From Semisulcospira habei (Eukaryota > Mollusca > Gastropoda > Semisulcospiridae), in NCBI GenBank assembly GCA_036245525.1, contig BTPG01000001.1, positions 216,229,059 through 216,293,058 on the forward strand: DNA of 64,000 bases. The letters run 5' to 3'. Below are positions 11,176-21,815 of this stretch, piece by piece. The stretch's first letter is position 1, and the number at the start of each line of letters is the position of its first letter. The position numbers and the translations under genes are program-made. The notes under the pieces were generated by a model. The model was not told where the DNA came from. It made no database searches and worked only from the letters and a program-made list of their open reading frames with translations.

Positions 11176-11375
11176 ATCAGTAATTATTCCTCACGCCACC
11201 ATATCCATCTGTGGACCTCGCTTCAAGGGCGATAATTACCTTTCCAGATAACGCCTGCTATTCAGTATTTAAACTGGCAGAACCCATCACAGACCTTCCA
11301 GTGGGGGGTGGTGGGGGGGGGGGGGAGGAGGAGGGGAGGAAAACTGGGGTGGTATTGTCTGCCCTTGACTAGGTC

Positions 11376-11975
11376 ATATTCCAGGATCCATCACTTATGA
11401 CGGCGGCCTTTTCTGCAGAGCCTACTGATGCTACTGTGCAATACTACTGTGCAATACTGCTGTGCAATACTACTGTGCAATCTCTCTTGGCTTGACTTCG
11501 CGAACGAAGATTTTATAGGAGTTGCCCACGACGTCTGCAGGCTTGTTCGTGGCTGCGGAGGCCAATCCGAGACAGGCAGGTTCGACCGCAGTGGCTGCAG
11601 GTAAGGTATGGCCAGGGTTCTGAGCTGCGGCATCTCTGTTTTTTCTCCTGAGCCGCTTGTCCTTAAGGCTAGCTCTGTGAGAGTCCTCAAAGGAGACAGC
11701 TGCCTTGTAAATGGTGGAGCGCCAGGTGTCACGGTCCGCAGCAAGCGAAGACCACTGGTGGTGGTCGATTTGGCAGGCACTAATATTCCAGGATCCATCA
11801 CTTATGACGGCGGCCTTTTCTGCAGAGCCTACTGATACTACTGTGCAATACTACTGTGCAATACTGCTGTGCAATACTACTGTGCAATACTGCTGTGCAA
11901 TACTGCTGTGCAATATTACTGTACAATACTACTGTGCAAATGTGCAATACTGCTGTGCAATACTACTGTGCAAAT
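11376..11975. repeat. 13-bp TGTGCAATACTAC repeats with large direct duplication
   Basis: Repeats of CTGTGCAATACTA run at 11430-11481 and again at 11835-11975. The 106-bp block 11376-11481 (starting ATATTCCAGGATCCATCACT) is repeated with about one mismatch at 11783-11888, on either side of a LINE A fragment. The downstream array extends further than the upstream one. Confidence 0.9.
11482..11782 (-). mobile_element. LINE A 3'-end fragment
   Basis: 301 bp corresponding to the last part of LINE A. It starts at the family-specific 3' end CTCTCTTGGCTTGACTTCGC (plus-strand view) and covers the C-terminal zinc-finger codons and part of the region before them. It is 5'-truncated, as expected from incomplete target-primed reverse transcription. 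It is bracketed by an exceptionally long direct duplication of 106 bp. Confidence 0.85.
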
Positions 11976-12028
11976 GGTCTCACACCACTGTGTAGGAGGC
12001 GATTCAAGACCAACTCGCCAGACGCTAC

Positions 12029-12116
12029 ACTGACGAACAAAAGAAATGCGACGTTTCTGGAACATTTTTTCGATGATTAAAAAAAAAATGTTGCATTTCT
12101 TTTGCTCGTCGGTATA
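12029..12116. repeat. Palindromic element P5, copy 1
   Basis: TGACGAACAAAAGAAATGCG and, inverted, TGCATTTCTTTTGCTCGTCG enclose a short inner pair (GGAACATTTTTTCGATGATT with AAAAAAATGTT). The same palindrome with a longer stem is at 61315. Confidence 0.65.
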
Positions 12117-12221
12117 CATTTTTTTTGTTCATTTGACAACCTGCTTAATATAAATGCGTTGCAACTATACGCTGCGAGGTGGAAGAAGCCCATTCATTTT
12201 CTTGCCAGAGACCCCAGGCCA

Positions 12222-12866
12222 GAGACACCGAGGCCAGAGACATTGAGGCCAGAGACATTGAGGCCAGAGACATTGAGGCCAGAGACATTGAGGCCAGAGG
12301 CATTGAGGCCAGAGGCATTGAGGCCAGAGACACTGAGGCCAGAGGCATTGAGGCCAGAGACATTGAGGCCAGAGACACTGAGGCCAGGGACACTGAGGCC
12401 AGAGACACTGAGGCCAGAGACACTGAGGCCAGGGACACTGAGGCCAGAGACATTGAGGCCAGAGACATCGAGGCCAGAGACATTAAGGCCAGAGACACTG
12501 AGGCCAGGGACATTGAGGCCAGGGACATTGAGGCCAGAGACATTAAGGCCAGAGACACTGAGGCCAGGGACATTGAGGCCAGAGATACTGAGGCCAGACA
12601 CATTAAGGCCAGACATATTAAGGCCAGAGACACTGAGGCCAGATACACTGAGGCCAGGGACACTGAGGCCAGGGACACTGAGGCCAGAGACATTGAGGCC
12701 AGGGACATTGAGGCCAGGGACACTGAGGCCAGAGACACTGAGGCCATGGACACTGAGGCCAGAGACACTGAGGCCAGGGACACTGAGGCCAGACACATTA
12801 AGGCCAGGGACGTTGAGGCCAGACACATTAAGGTCAGGGACATTGAGGCCAGACCGCCAGTGACAC
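12222..12866. repeat. 15-bp minisatellite, ~43 copies
   Basis: Unit GAGGCCAGAGACATT with variants at three or four positions (ACT/ATT, AGA/AGG, GAC/CAC). Because 15 is a multiple of 3, several frames on both strands stay open for 210-253 codons with 5-residue periods. These are artefacts of the period unless expression is shown. Confidence 0.95.
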
Positions 12867-12904
12867 TGAGGTCATTGAGCGCTTGATTCCATCAGCGGAA
12901 AACA

Positions 12905-12988
12905 CACCATGCCAGCAAGTGACATAAATCCTCAAAAGCCCGCGCATCTTTCGGTGGTCATGAGGCTCTGTGTCTCTTGCATATGGGC
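12905..12988. repeat. Degenerate palindromic element P2
   Basis: GCCAGCAAGTGACATAAATC pairs imperfectly with CTCTGTGTCTCTTGCATATG around AGCCCGCGCATC. It matches the general plan of the P2 hairpins at 18811 and 44231. Confidence 0.5.
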
Positions 12989-13847
12989 ATTGGTAAAAGA
13001 ACATGAAGTTGCTGAGTCGGCAGTGCTCGTCCCTCGTACCAATCCCCAGTAACCCTGCCCACGGTCTGCAGACAGCACTGACCTTCACCACATTATCTCT
13101 ACCGAATTAGCCCCTCCCCTTTGCCCGCTCCGTCACACATCACTACCCCCTCCTTTCCCCCGGAATTCCTCCCCGTGCCACCAAGGTCGCTTTCTTCACC
13201 CCTCAGCACATAGTAGTAAAATCAATCTGCCTCCCCCGTCACTCTCCTTCAGTACCCAATACATTATTGTTATCAAGTCTTAGTCAATCAAGCGTCCCCT
13301 GCCCCACCCCAAGTCTACCCCCCCCCCCCAAGTCTTCTCCACCCCCACCCCTCCTTTTCTCTCACTTCGAAATACACGCACACCTCTCCCCAAACAAACT
13401 CCACACCGTCGGATGGTCTTCACAGTCACAAAAAGCCACCATTAAAATAATCAGATAAACCTCCGCCCCCCCCCCCCCCCAAAAAAAAAAAAAAAAAGCG
13501 ATGTAAAGTGATCCCAGCAAGAAACACTAGATCCTCGCTGCAAAGTTAGACATTCAGCCACAACATCAGTACTCCTTATCCACGGAACTGGATCACGCTC
13601 GGTGGAAGCGAGACGCAAACGGCGAGGTGGGAGCGGTGCGGTAAGACATGAAATACACACTGTCTGCCTGTAAAAGGACCCTCGGGCCGCTGTCGGTCGC
13701 AGTGGGCACGCCGACAGTGGCCCGATGGTGCTTTGCTAATTGTGTGTATCTGTGTATGCACGCTGTTGGTACCTGGCGCTGGCTGAGACGCTCAGCCGCA
13801 CAGTGCGTGTAATCAATTTACCAGTAACCGTCGCCGGATACGGGCCG
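12989..13847. other. No recognised gene; C- and A-runs
   Basis: C-rich sequence with homopolymer runs at 13319-13329 and 13466-13497. Short frames here are composed of the runs and are not supported as genes. Confidence 0.45.
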
Positions 13848-13916
13848 CACACTGGTTGTCTCCCTCGATTCGCTACCGCTTATCAGCGATAGCGAATCGA
13901 TGGAGACACCAAGTGT
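13848..13916. repeat. Palindromic element P6, copy 1
   Basis: ACACTGGTTGTCTCCCTCGA then TTCGCTA pairs with TAGCGAATCGATGGAGACAC. A second copy is at 21475. Confidence 0.65.
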
Positions 13917-14687
13917 GGAGGCTGTTTGCTGTTTGGTCTCCTCAGTTCTGCAGCGAGGATGAGATTCGCTTCAAAGTGTGGAGGCAAGCGCATCAATGCC
14001 CACTCCCCAGACAGACGTTGGCGGGCATGCGTCTACTGCTGCGCTAGTCCATGGCTTTCTGCAAGATGCCGGCAAAGAATTCCAGGAGCTCCCCACCGGC
14101 TGTAGGGACTCCACTGATCCCACGCCTCTTGCTGGCACGGTTCACACTCACTGTCTTAGCTATCTGCTCCACAGAGCGAGCAAGTCCCGGGGATTTAGGT
14201 TAAACCACGCGACTGAATCCGGCTCCGTCGGTAAATCGAAACCTTGGCGCGCTGCCAAGACAAGCTCTCCCCGAGGCGCCTTTGGTATTCCATTCATTTT
14301 TTCATTTCCCTCCACCCACCCACCCCCCCCCCCCCTTCCCCCCAGCGAAAGTCCTGTTGTATCATAAGGTCCCAGAGACTCATTGGACAACTCGCCTCCT
14401 CCACAGCGGTGCCATTTCCTGCAGCTATAACGTAGCTGAAATGCAGTGGAAGACGTTCATTAGTAGTCGTGCCCCGTCAGTCGCTCCCAAAAACTCACAT
14501 TTCCCGGCGCCCGTGTGGGAACGATGCAAATCTCTCCATGCAAGAGGATCAAATCTTGAAGACCTGCGGTTGCCTGGACTAACTAGACGTTGTGCCTTGT
14601 GCAGGTTGGTGGATCTGCGATGCTCAGACAGTAACGACTCCATTTTTCATTGGGTGGATGTTGGACTACACAAAGCGCTGGCGCATA

Positions 14688-15050
14688 CAGCTCTGCTGCT
14701 GACCCTCTCCGCCTCCACATCCCTCGCACCAAACTTAACACTTTCGGCCCTCGCTCCTTCTCCGTCTACGGTCCATCCACCTGGAACACTCTCCCATTCT
14801 CTCTCCGTCAGAAACACTCTCTCTCTCCTCCTTCCAGTCCGCCCTCAAAACTCACCTCTTTCAACAGTTTTAGCACTATATCACCACACTCCCCACCCCA
14901 AGCTGACCGTCGTAATGTATTCCACTGTTTGTGGTACGCAAGTCATTGTCTAAAGCGTGCGCGAGTTGTGAGTGCGCGCTTAGAGTTATAATTATTATAA
15001 GATAAGCGCATTATAAATACCGTTATTATTTATTATTATTATTATTGGCT
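14688..15050 (+). mobile_element. CR1/L2-like LINE 3' fragment
   Basis: The translated part reads like the end of a CR1/L2-type reverse transcriptase (short motif LRLHIPRTKL, then YGPSTWNTLP). The 3' untranslated end has GCGCGCTTAGAGTTATAATT and ATAAGATAAGCGCATTATAA and finishes in a (TTA)n tail at about 15025-15048. Three further copies are in the window (15590, 34008, 44998). Confidence 0.8.
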
Positions 15051-15139
15051 AATAAATGCAAATGGTGTATCCATGGGTTTTTATCACACAACCTCACAAG
15101 TGACATTTTGACGCGGTGATGTTTTAATACGGCTGCCTC

Positions 15140-15144
15140 CTCTA

Positions 15145-15176
<32 letters not shown>

Positions 15177-15187
15177 ACACACACACA
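15140..15187. repeat. Poly-C plus (CA)n
   Basis: C run at 15147-15162 followed by (AC)n to 15187. The sequence from here to about 15560 holds nothing else I can identify. Confidence 0.9.
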
Positions 15188-15564
15188 CTTAAATGTTCAC
15201 ATCCGCCTTGGTAATGAAAGCCTCAGATCACATATTCGAAAATGTGAACTGCTTATTTTCTAGTTTTTTTCTCAACTCAAAACTCAGGTTCGTTACGAGG
15301 TTAACATGCCGACACTATCGGTATAATGTGTGCTGACGATGGATGTGTTTACTTCAATTTAGATGATGGTCGTCTTTAGTTAATTAGGCTTAAACCTGGT
15401 GTGCCTTAAACCTGGTGTGCCTTTTATACTGACTGCAATACTAGGCCGTTTGTTTTGCGCTGTCCGCTCGTTTGGTCGGTAAACAGGATTCTTATTGTAA
15501 ACGATCGATTTACATGCCATTCGTGTCTTTTGCCGCAAGTACAACATTGCTCCCCGGGACCCTG

Positions 15565-16021
15565 CAGCAGGAGATGGATTGATCATAATTCTCCGTCTAC
15601 GGTCCATCCACCTGGAACACTCTCCCACTCTCTCTCCGTCAGAAACACTCTCTCCTCCTTCCAGTCCTCCCTCAAAATCCACCTCTTTCAACATTTCTAG
15701 CACTATAACATCACCACACTTCCCACCCCAAGCTGAATGTCGTACTGTAAATTTGTGGTTCGTGAGTCGTCGTCTAAAGCGTGCGCATGCGTGTGCGAGT
15801 TGTGAGTGCGCGCATAGAGTTATAATCATTATAAGATAAGCGCATTATAAATACCGTAATTATAATTCAAGGGTAGTGGCAGGCGAGCGTGGCGCCTTCA
15901 GGCAGCTCATCTGGCACTACCCTTGAATTATCATGATCAATCCATCTCTACAACTGGTGCATAGTTGTTAGACAACACCTCCAAAAGTTTGGAAACGTGG
16001 CCGTGGGATTAGGAGGGTTAA
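15565..16021. mobile_element. Foldback MITE P1 interrupted by a LINE fragment
   Basis: The left part (GCAGGAGATGGATTGATCAT) stops at 15589. The rest of the hairpin resumes at 15862 with ATAATTCAAGGGTAGTGGCA and runs to a terminal GGGTTAA. The right arm contains CATCTGGCACTACCCTTGAA. ATAATT occurs on both sides of the insert and is the likely target duplication. Confidence 0.75.
15590..15866 (+). mobile_element. CR1/L2-like LINE 3' fragment inside MITE P1
   Basis: Starts within the conserved CTCCGTCTACGGTCCATCCA and ends AAGCGCATTATAAATACCGT followed by AATT. It is shorter at the 5' side than the copy at 14688. Its boundaries coincide with the gap in the P1 palindrome. Confidence 0.8.
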
Positions 16022-16107
16022 GAAGGAAATGTATTCAGACGGGATGTTGTTTGAAAGTCATACTGATTTCGCGCTTGTCTCTAAAGGCTACAAGTACAAA
16101 AGAGTTA

Positions 16108-16330
16108 AAGACAAACACAGACTGTGATAGTACAATGGCGATGTCAGATTAGCTTGACGCATATAGATAGGACCCATATATGGATCAGATCATGATAGTT
16201 CAAGGGTGGTAATAGCTTGGTGCCTACAGGCAGCACTATTAGCCTACAGTACAGGCGCCAAGCTATTCTGACATCACCCTTGAACTATCCTACTTCCCTC
16301 TCTAGCTGGTTTCAGTGTCACTGTGTACTC
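16108..16330. mobile_element. Foldback MITE P1, rearranged
   Basis: Contains two left-arm-like pieces (GATGTCAGATTAGCTTGACG at 16140 and TAGTTCAAGGGTGGTAATAG at 16195) and one right arm (GCGCCAAGCTATTCTGACAT then CACCCTTGAACTATC, to 16288). It looks like a copy rearranged within the hairpin. Confidence 0.65.
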
Positions 16331-16594
16331 CGTGTCGTGATGTGTCAGAGGTGAATGAGTGAGACTGATCTGATTGGTATCCTACATTGCCACACGCCAC
16401 GTCGCGCGCGGCCGGCCCACTGTAGTCAGTTTGTTTGCCCAGCGGGGCCAGGCGTCCGCCACTCAAAGTATGACCTAAGTGACCCTTGACCAATAGATCA
16501 TCTTCTTCATTTTTATGTCCCATTGGCACTAAAAGAAGACCAATAGAGCACGCGCTGCGGTAAAAATAGCCTAGCCGATTTCCCTGGCCAGTAG

Positions 16595-17941
16595 TCTCTC
16601 TTGGCTTGACTTCGCGAACGAAGATTTTATAGGAGTTGCCCACGACGTCTGCAGGCTTGTTCGTGGCTGCGGAGGCCAATCCGAGACAGGCAGGTTCGAC
16701 CGCAGTGGCCTCAGGGGAAGGTATGGCCAGGGTTCTGAGCTGCGGCATCTCTGTTTTTTCTCCTGAGCCGCTTGTCCTTAAGGCTAGCTCTGTGAGAGTC
16801 CTCAAAGGAGACAGCTGCCTTGTAAATGGTGGAGCGCCAGGTGTCACGGTCCGCAGCAAGCGAAGACCACTGGTGGTGGTCGATTTGGCAGGCACTAAGT
16901 GACTTCTTGAGGCAGTCTTTGTATCTCTTCTTTGGTGCCCCTCTGTCACGGTGTCCAGTAGCAAGCTCGCCGAACAGGGTGATCTTTGGTAGGCGATGAT
17001 CCTCCATCCTGGAGACATGCCACGCCCAGCGGAGCTGTGTCCGCAGCAGCAAAGCCTCGATGCTCACAGTTTCAGCCTGTTCAAGGACCTCGACGTTGGT
17101 GACATAGTCACTCCAGTGAATGCCCAGGATGGTACGCAGGCAGCGCTGGTGGAAGCGTTCGAGGAGTCGTAGTTGACTGCGGTAGAGGGCCCAGGACTCG
17201 GAACCATACAGCAGGGTGGTGAGGACCACAGCTCTGTACACGCTGATCTTGGTGCCTGTTTTCAGCTGTTGATTGTGCCACACCCGCTTGAAAAGTCGCC
17301 CGAAAGCGCTGTTCGCTTTTGCCAGCCTGCTGTCAAGCTCCTTGTCCAGCTTGGCATCCGACGTGATAATGCAGCCAAGGTAAGTAAACTGGTGCACTGA
17401 CTTTAGTTCAGACTCGCCAATGGTGATGTGAGGAGGGTGATACACTGTCTTGGGTGCCAGCTGATGGAGGACCTCTGTCTTTTTCAGACTGACCTCGAGT
17501 CCAAAGAGCTGGGCAGCATCTGCGAAGCAAGACGTGATGCGCTGCAGGGCTCTCTCTGTGTGTGCAACGAGGGCAGCATCATCAGCAAAAAGCAGCTCAC
17601 GAATCAGTTGGTCTAGGGTTTTCGTGTGGGCCTGCAGTCGTCTGAGGTTGAACAGGCTGCCATCGAGACGATACCTGATGTACACTGCATCGTCATCATC
17701 GAGGTCCACTGTGGCCTGCTTCAACATCATGCTAAAAAAGATGGTGAAGAGGGTCGGTGCCAGCACGCAGCCTTGCTTTACGCCGTTGAGAATAGGGAAT
17801 GGTTCTGAGAGGTCATTGTTGAGTCTGACCTGGCCTTGCTGGTCCTCGTGTAGCTGGACAATCATGTTGAGGAACTTTGGGGGACAGCCAAGTCGCTCCA
17901 GGATCTGCCACATGCCTTGCCTGCTCACATGCCTTGCCTGC
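16595..17941 (-). pseudogene. LINE A, 5'-truncated reverse transcriptase copy
   Basis: A 405-codon frame (16711-17928, minus) encodes RT motifs GVKQGCVLAPTLF and LLFADDAALV and the downstream YLGCIITSDAKLDKELDSRL region. The last ~100 bp is in another frame, so there is a frameshift near 16711, before the C-terminal zinc finger. The 5' side is cut at an imperfect duplication of CACATGCCTTGCCTGCT (17911-17941). The whole N-terminal endonuclease is missing. It is close in sequence to the copy at 39673 and slightly further from the intact one at 21816. Confidence 0.9.
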
Positions 17942-18225
17942 TAGACAGCCGACAAATGCCTGCGAGACTAAATTCCGCCGGTGCTTAGGGAATCGGCGCC
18001 CCCTGAAAAGAGGCCATGTGTGTGTGTGTGCGGTTAGTATTGACTAGCTTTGATAAACTAGACTCCGCTTTTTTATTTTTGTTGCTTTTAATATATTTAG
18101 TAGCTGGCCTTTTCGTAAATAGCGTTTCTGTGATTAGTTATTTTGTACAATTAGCTTTTGTTAAGGGCCTAGAGCTCTAATTTCCTAAGTAAGGCACTAT
18201 ACTCACAATTATTATTATTATATGT
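17942..18225 (+). mobile_element. Possible LINE/SINE 3' tail with (ATT)n
   Basis: Ends GGCCTAGAGCTCTAATTTCC, TAAGTAAGGCACTATACTCA, CAATTATTATTATTATA. This resembles the GCACTATA(TAAT) plus (ATT)n ends of CR1/L2-type elements. No coding remnant, so the call is weak. Confidence 0.35.
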
Positions 18226-18615
18226 TTCACGTTAAAGAAATCAAAATTATCAGCAAATGATTATTTTCTTGTGCGATGTGTTCAATGAAAGTTAAAATGG
18301 AAAAAGTTCCAAGTTGTCTTGTGCGTGTTACACACCAATTCAAGACCATTAACTATTCTGAAACAACCCTTGAACTGTCACGAAGGGGCACCTTGTCTTG
18401 TTGTAATGTCTGGGATGGATGTGTTATGGGATGGATGGATGTGTTAACATTCACATTAAAGTTGAAAGCGTCCGACACTTTACAATCCGTGCCCTCGTTA
18501 TATTATCCCAAAGGGTAGCAAAGAACACTAGCCCCAAGTCCCTACAGCGCAGGCCGTGTGTGTGTGTGTACAGACCCGTGCAATGCACTCGCAATCCCGC
18601 AACCAGTCAGTGACG

Positions 18616-18888
18616 CCCATCTGCAAGTGACATAAATCCTCATGTGCCCCAGCCTGCTAGGGTGTCGTGACAACCCTTGCCTCTTGCTGGCCATTCTGAA
18701 TCTCCCTTTTCCCGGGCGCATGTCGATCTAGGACGAGCATTTCGTGATGGCTCAGCGGTTTGTCGCGCCAGGACACCAGATAGCTGTGTACACAGCCCCG
18801 ATATAATCCGCTGCCATTTGCAGAAGGCATAGATCCTCATGAGCCCCCGCGGTAGTGGGGGCTCATGAGGATCTATGCCCTTTGCCAG
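18616..18888. repeat. Two P2 palindromes, one near-perfect
   Basis: 18616-18686 is a degenerate copy. 18811-18888 is a near-perfect hairpin: GCAGAAGGCATAGATCCTCA then TGAGCCCCCGC pairs with GCGGTAGTGGGGGCTCATGA then GGATCTATGCCCTTTGC. Confidence 0.75.
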
Positions 18889-19062
18889 TAAGAGAGGATT
18901 ACGCTTTCGCATGACGGGGGAGGGGGGGGGGGAGGAACTACGCTTAGTGTAAAGGCTGTTTACCCTCGCCATAATGTTGACATAAACCCTTTTGGGCGAC
19001 AGCCAGCCTTGGCAGCAGATAATGCATGGGGAGATTGTTTCTCCGACTGTGTGTGTATGTGG

Positions 19063-19115
19063 AGAGAGAGAGAGAGAGGGAGATAGAGAGAGAGAGGGGG
19101 GAGAGAGAGAGAGAA

Positions 19116-19177
<62 letters not shown>
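19063..19177. repeat. (GA)n microsatellite
   Basis: Purine-only tract of GA with occasional GGG and AAAG interruptions. Confidence 0.95.
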
Positions 19178-19181
<4 letters not shown>

Positions 19182-19199
19182 CGTGTTCAGGAAACGATT

Positions 19200-20302
19200 G
19201 TATATATATAAATAACATACTGCGTGCTTTGCGTGTGAGGGGAGCTGCGATCGCTCTAATGATCTCTACATGAAACGAGGATTGACAACACGGCGGATAG
19301 TTAAGGCCTGATCAACTGTAGCCTAAATAAAGCCGACAGCGAAGGCAGCAGTGTAACGAACATTTACTTCTTGTACAACACGTTTTTGTTGGCAGTGGCC
19401 ATGGCTGACGCCGGAACCTAAAGACATCCCCAATTCACTGAATTAGTATTGATAAAGATGACAGCCACACATACGCTGCACCAAGGAGCTGACTATGGAA
19501 CTAACTACACAATTAAATCGTGGTGAATGAGATCGAGTATTAATATTGTTGAAAAATATTCTTGAAACTGTTTAGGTCTGCGGAGTAACACGGGTCGGTT
19601 GCATGCGTGAGCTTAGTTCTGCGCCAGCCACTAAGCAAGGTGCTCCGCTTTAGCGCCACAACACTCACCCCGCTTTAGCGGAGCGCCTTGCACGACTGAC
19701 TTCGGTCACGCAAAGAGCCCTAGAACAACTCGCAAAGCACGGCACAATCTGCTGTCGACGTCAACTTCGCCCGGGGGTAATTATTTAAAGTCTTCCAGCA
19801 CGGGAAGTCGCTTGACAGAGTACTCAATGAAACCACAAATACTGCAACAGTACGGGTGAGAGAGAGGTAATAGCGGGTAGGTTGGAGAGGAGAGACCTAA
19901 CGAGGACACACCATACCCCGACCCAGTTGAAAGAGACCACCGCCCAGTAATAAAGGGTGTCCCACTTCCACACCTCTTGTGAAAAAAAGAGGGTCATATC
20001 AGGGAGAACGTTTACCCGAATACGGGCGCGGCCGGCGACTTGGGGTTTAAAGCACGACTATAGGGCTTCTTCATTTACAGTGTACGTGGCAGTGCCTGCC
20101 GCTGGTCTAAACCACAATGACTATCTCCGTCTGAGAAAGAAAGACGCCAGCACATAAATGCGACCGACCCATGCAAGTATAAGGCGTAGATCCGTAACAA
20201 TCGGGGCATGAAACTCGTGTCTACGGGTCAGACAAACCGTGAGGCGACGGACTCAGGCAAGTGTAGCTGAGTGTAACATTACAAGACAAAGTCTGCATGA
20301 CT
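19200..20302. other. No recognised gene apart from a P7 hairpin
   Basis: Apart from the P7 palindrome at 19598-19695 I see no repeat, domain or splice-like structure here. Confidence 0.45.
19598..19695. repeat. Palindromic element P7, copy 2
   Basis: GTTGCATGCGTGAGCTTAGT and CTGCGCCAGCCACTAAGCAA match the left arm of the element at 7186. The inner GGTGCTCCGCTTTAGCGCC pairs with GGGGTGAGTG-flanked CGCTTTAGCGGAGCGCCTTG. Confidence 0.6.
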
Positions 20303-20545
20303 TTAACCCATAACATCAAGGCCGCATGTTTAGCAATTTGGAGGGGTGTCACCTAACGACTACTAACAATTTGCAGGAGATGGAGCGACCATGATAATTC
20401 AAGGGTAGGGCCAGAATAGCTTGGCGCCGTGAGGCGCCAAGCTAATCTGGCACTACCCTTGAATTATCATGGTCAATGACGGCGCCAAGACGACCCTTAA
20501 ATTATCATGGTCGATCTATCTCCTGCTACAGAACAATAGAGGCTA
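20303..20545. mobile_element. Foldback MITE P1 with three arms
   Basis: TTAACCCATAACATCAAGG left end. The hairpin 20385-20476 is followed by a second right-arm copy (GGCGCCAAGACGACCCTTAA then ATTATCATGGTCGATCTATC) at 20480-20525. The outer GCAGGAGATGG pairs with the last ATCTCCTGC, so the internal right arm is an extra. Confidence 0.8.
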
Positions 20546-21474
20546 AATGTAAGGTAGAAAGGGGGGGGGGGGCGGTCACGAAGCGCCGGTCGAGTGTATG
20601 TGGCTGACGAAGGTCTTATATCTCTGCCTCGTGTGGGTCGTTCCAACCTGCGGGTTTCAATGGCCGATGTTCGCGAGCAGACACTTGTAGTTCTCCCTCT
20701 GTAGTACTCAGTACAGCTGTACACTGCGTGCGGGGCGTCGGCAGGATCGCCAGGGACTGCTACGAAAAAGCGATATAAACGATTCACTGCAGTGCATGTG
20801 GCTGACGAAGGTCTTATATATCTGTGCTTTTTTCCAGATGGAAGTGGACGGCCGAGGGACCGGCGTGGCGTGATGGCGGAAAAACAAGTTGAGCCCCCCA
20901 AGGCCGTAGTCGCACGGAGACATAAGCAGTAGTATTTCCGATCCGCGTTGGCAAAAAAGGACATAACAACTGGAGGAGTGTGTGTAAGGGGAAAGGTGGG
21001 GTCTGTGTCAGTATTGTACTTGTGTACCCAGTGCCCACTTGATCACGCAGTCTGTCCCAGCTATATCCTTTCACTACTACTGTCAAAAAAAAAAGAAAGA
21101 AAAAAAAAAAAAAAAACGTCCTCGTTATACAGGCTTCTGGCCCGCTTATCTGTCATACGATGCATACAATCCAGGGAGGATGGGTAGACAGTCGATCATG
21201 GCAGCTAAAAGAAAGTGCCTAGTTAGCCATGCACCTTCACTGGTGACTACGATCAAAAGGAACAGCAAGTATACCACTCACGAGCGGCGATAACAAACTG
21301 ACGACAACAATGCGAGTCTGTCTGAATCATCCCCTGCAGAGCTCTGGATGGCGGACGATTACACGGACCGCCATCGAGTCGTCGAGGCGACAACGGTTAC
21401 ATCGCCGATGACAGATAACAGCTTTCTCTCTCTCTCCTCAGTTCACGCCTGAGGCACGGTCATTGTCTTAAAGA
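20546..21474. other. No recognised gene; partial local duplication
   Basis: GTGGCTGACGAAGGTCTTATAT occurs at 20600 and again at 20800, about 200 bp apart. A 155-codon minus frame (20497-20964) runs through the P1 hairpin and is not supported. An A-rich run is at 21087-21116. Confidence 0.45.
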
Positions 21475-21541
21475 ACACTGGTTGTCTCTCTCGATTTACT
21501 GCGCTAAAAAGCGCAGCGAATCAAGGGTGGCAACCAGTGTT
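21475..21541. repeat. Palindromic element P6, copy 2
   Basis: ACACTGGTTGTCTCTCTCGA then TTTACTGCGCT pairs with AGCGCAGCGAATCAAGGGTG then GCAACCAGTGT, with an AAAA loop. Confidence 0.7.
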
Positions 21542-21815
21542 GATCTGAACGGCCATGACACCCCCCCCCCCTTCCCACCCCAAGCTTGCACTAGTTAACT
21601 AGTACAGCCGTACTACGTGTACAACTAGTATCTAACACTGCGGCCACAGCACCGTCTGTGTGAGGAACGGGTTGACCCCATTCTGAGTCAGGAATGGACA
21701 TACATTGTCACGAGCCCCTGCCTTGACCTTGACTCATGAGAATCTGTGCCTCTTGCAGGTGAACGTGGACGGCAATAAACCATGAGAGAGTTTGCCAAAC
21801 AGGCACAGAGTGACA

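Noticed and set aside
12102..12886. Open frames of 210-253 codons on both strands with 5-residue repeats
   Set aside because: They follow directly from a 15-bp tandem repeat (a multiple of 3) without stops; frames on both strands are equally open, so there is no coding signal.
20497..20964. 155-codon minus frame
   Set aside because: Runs through the right arms of a P1 palindrome and a G run; no recognisable domain.
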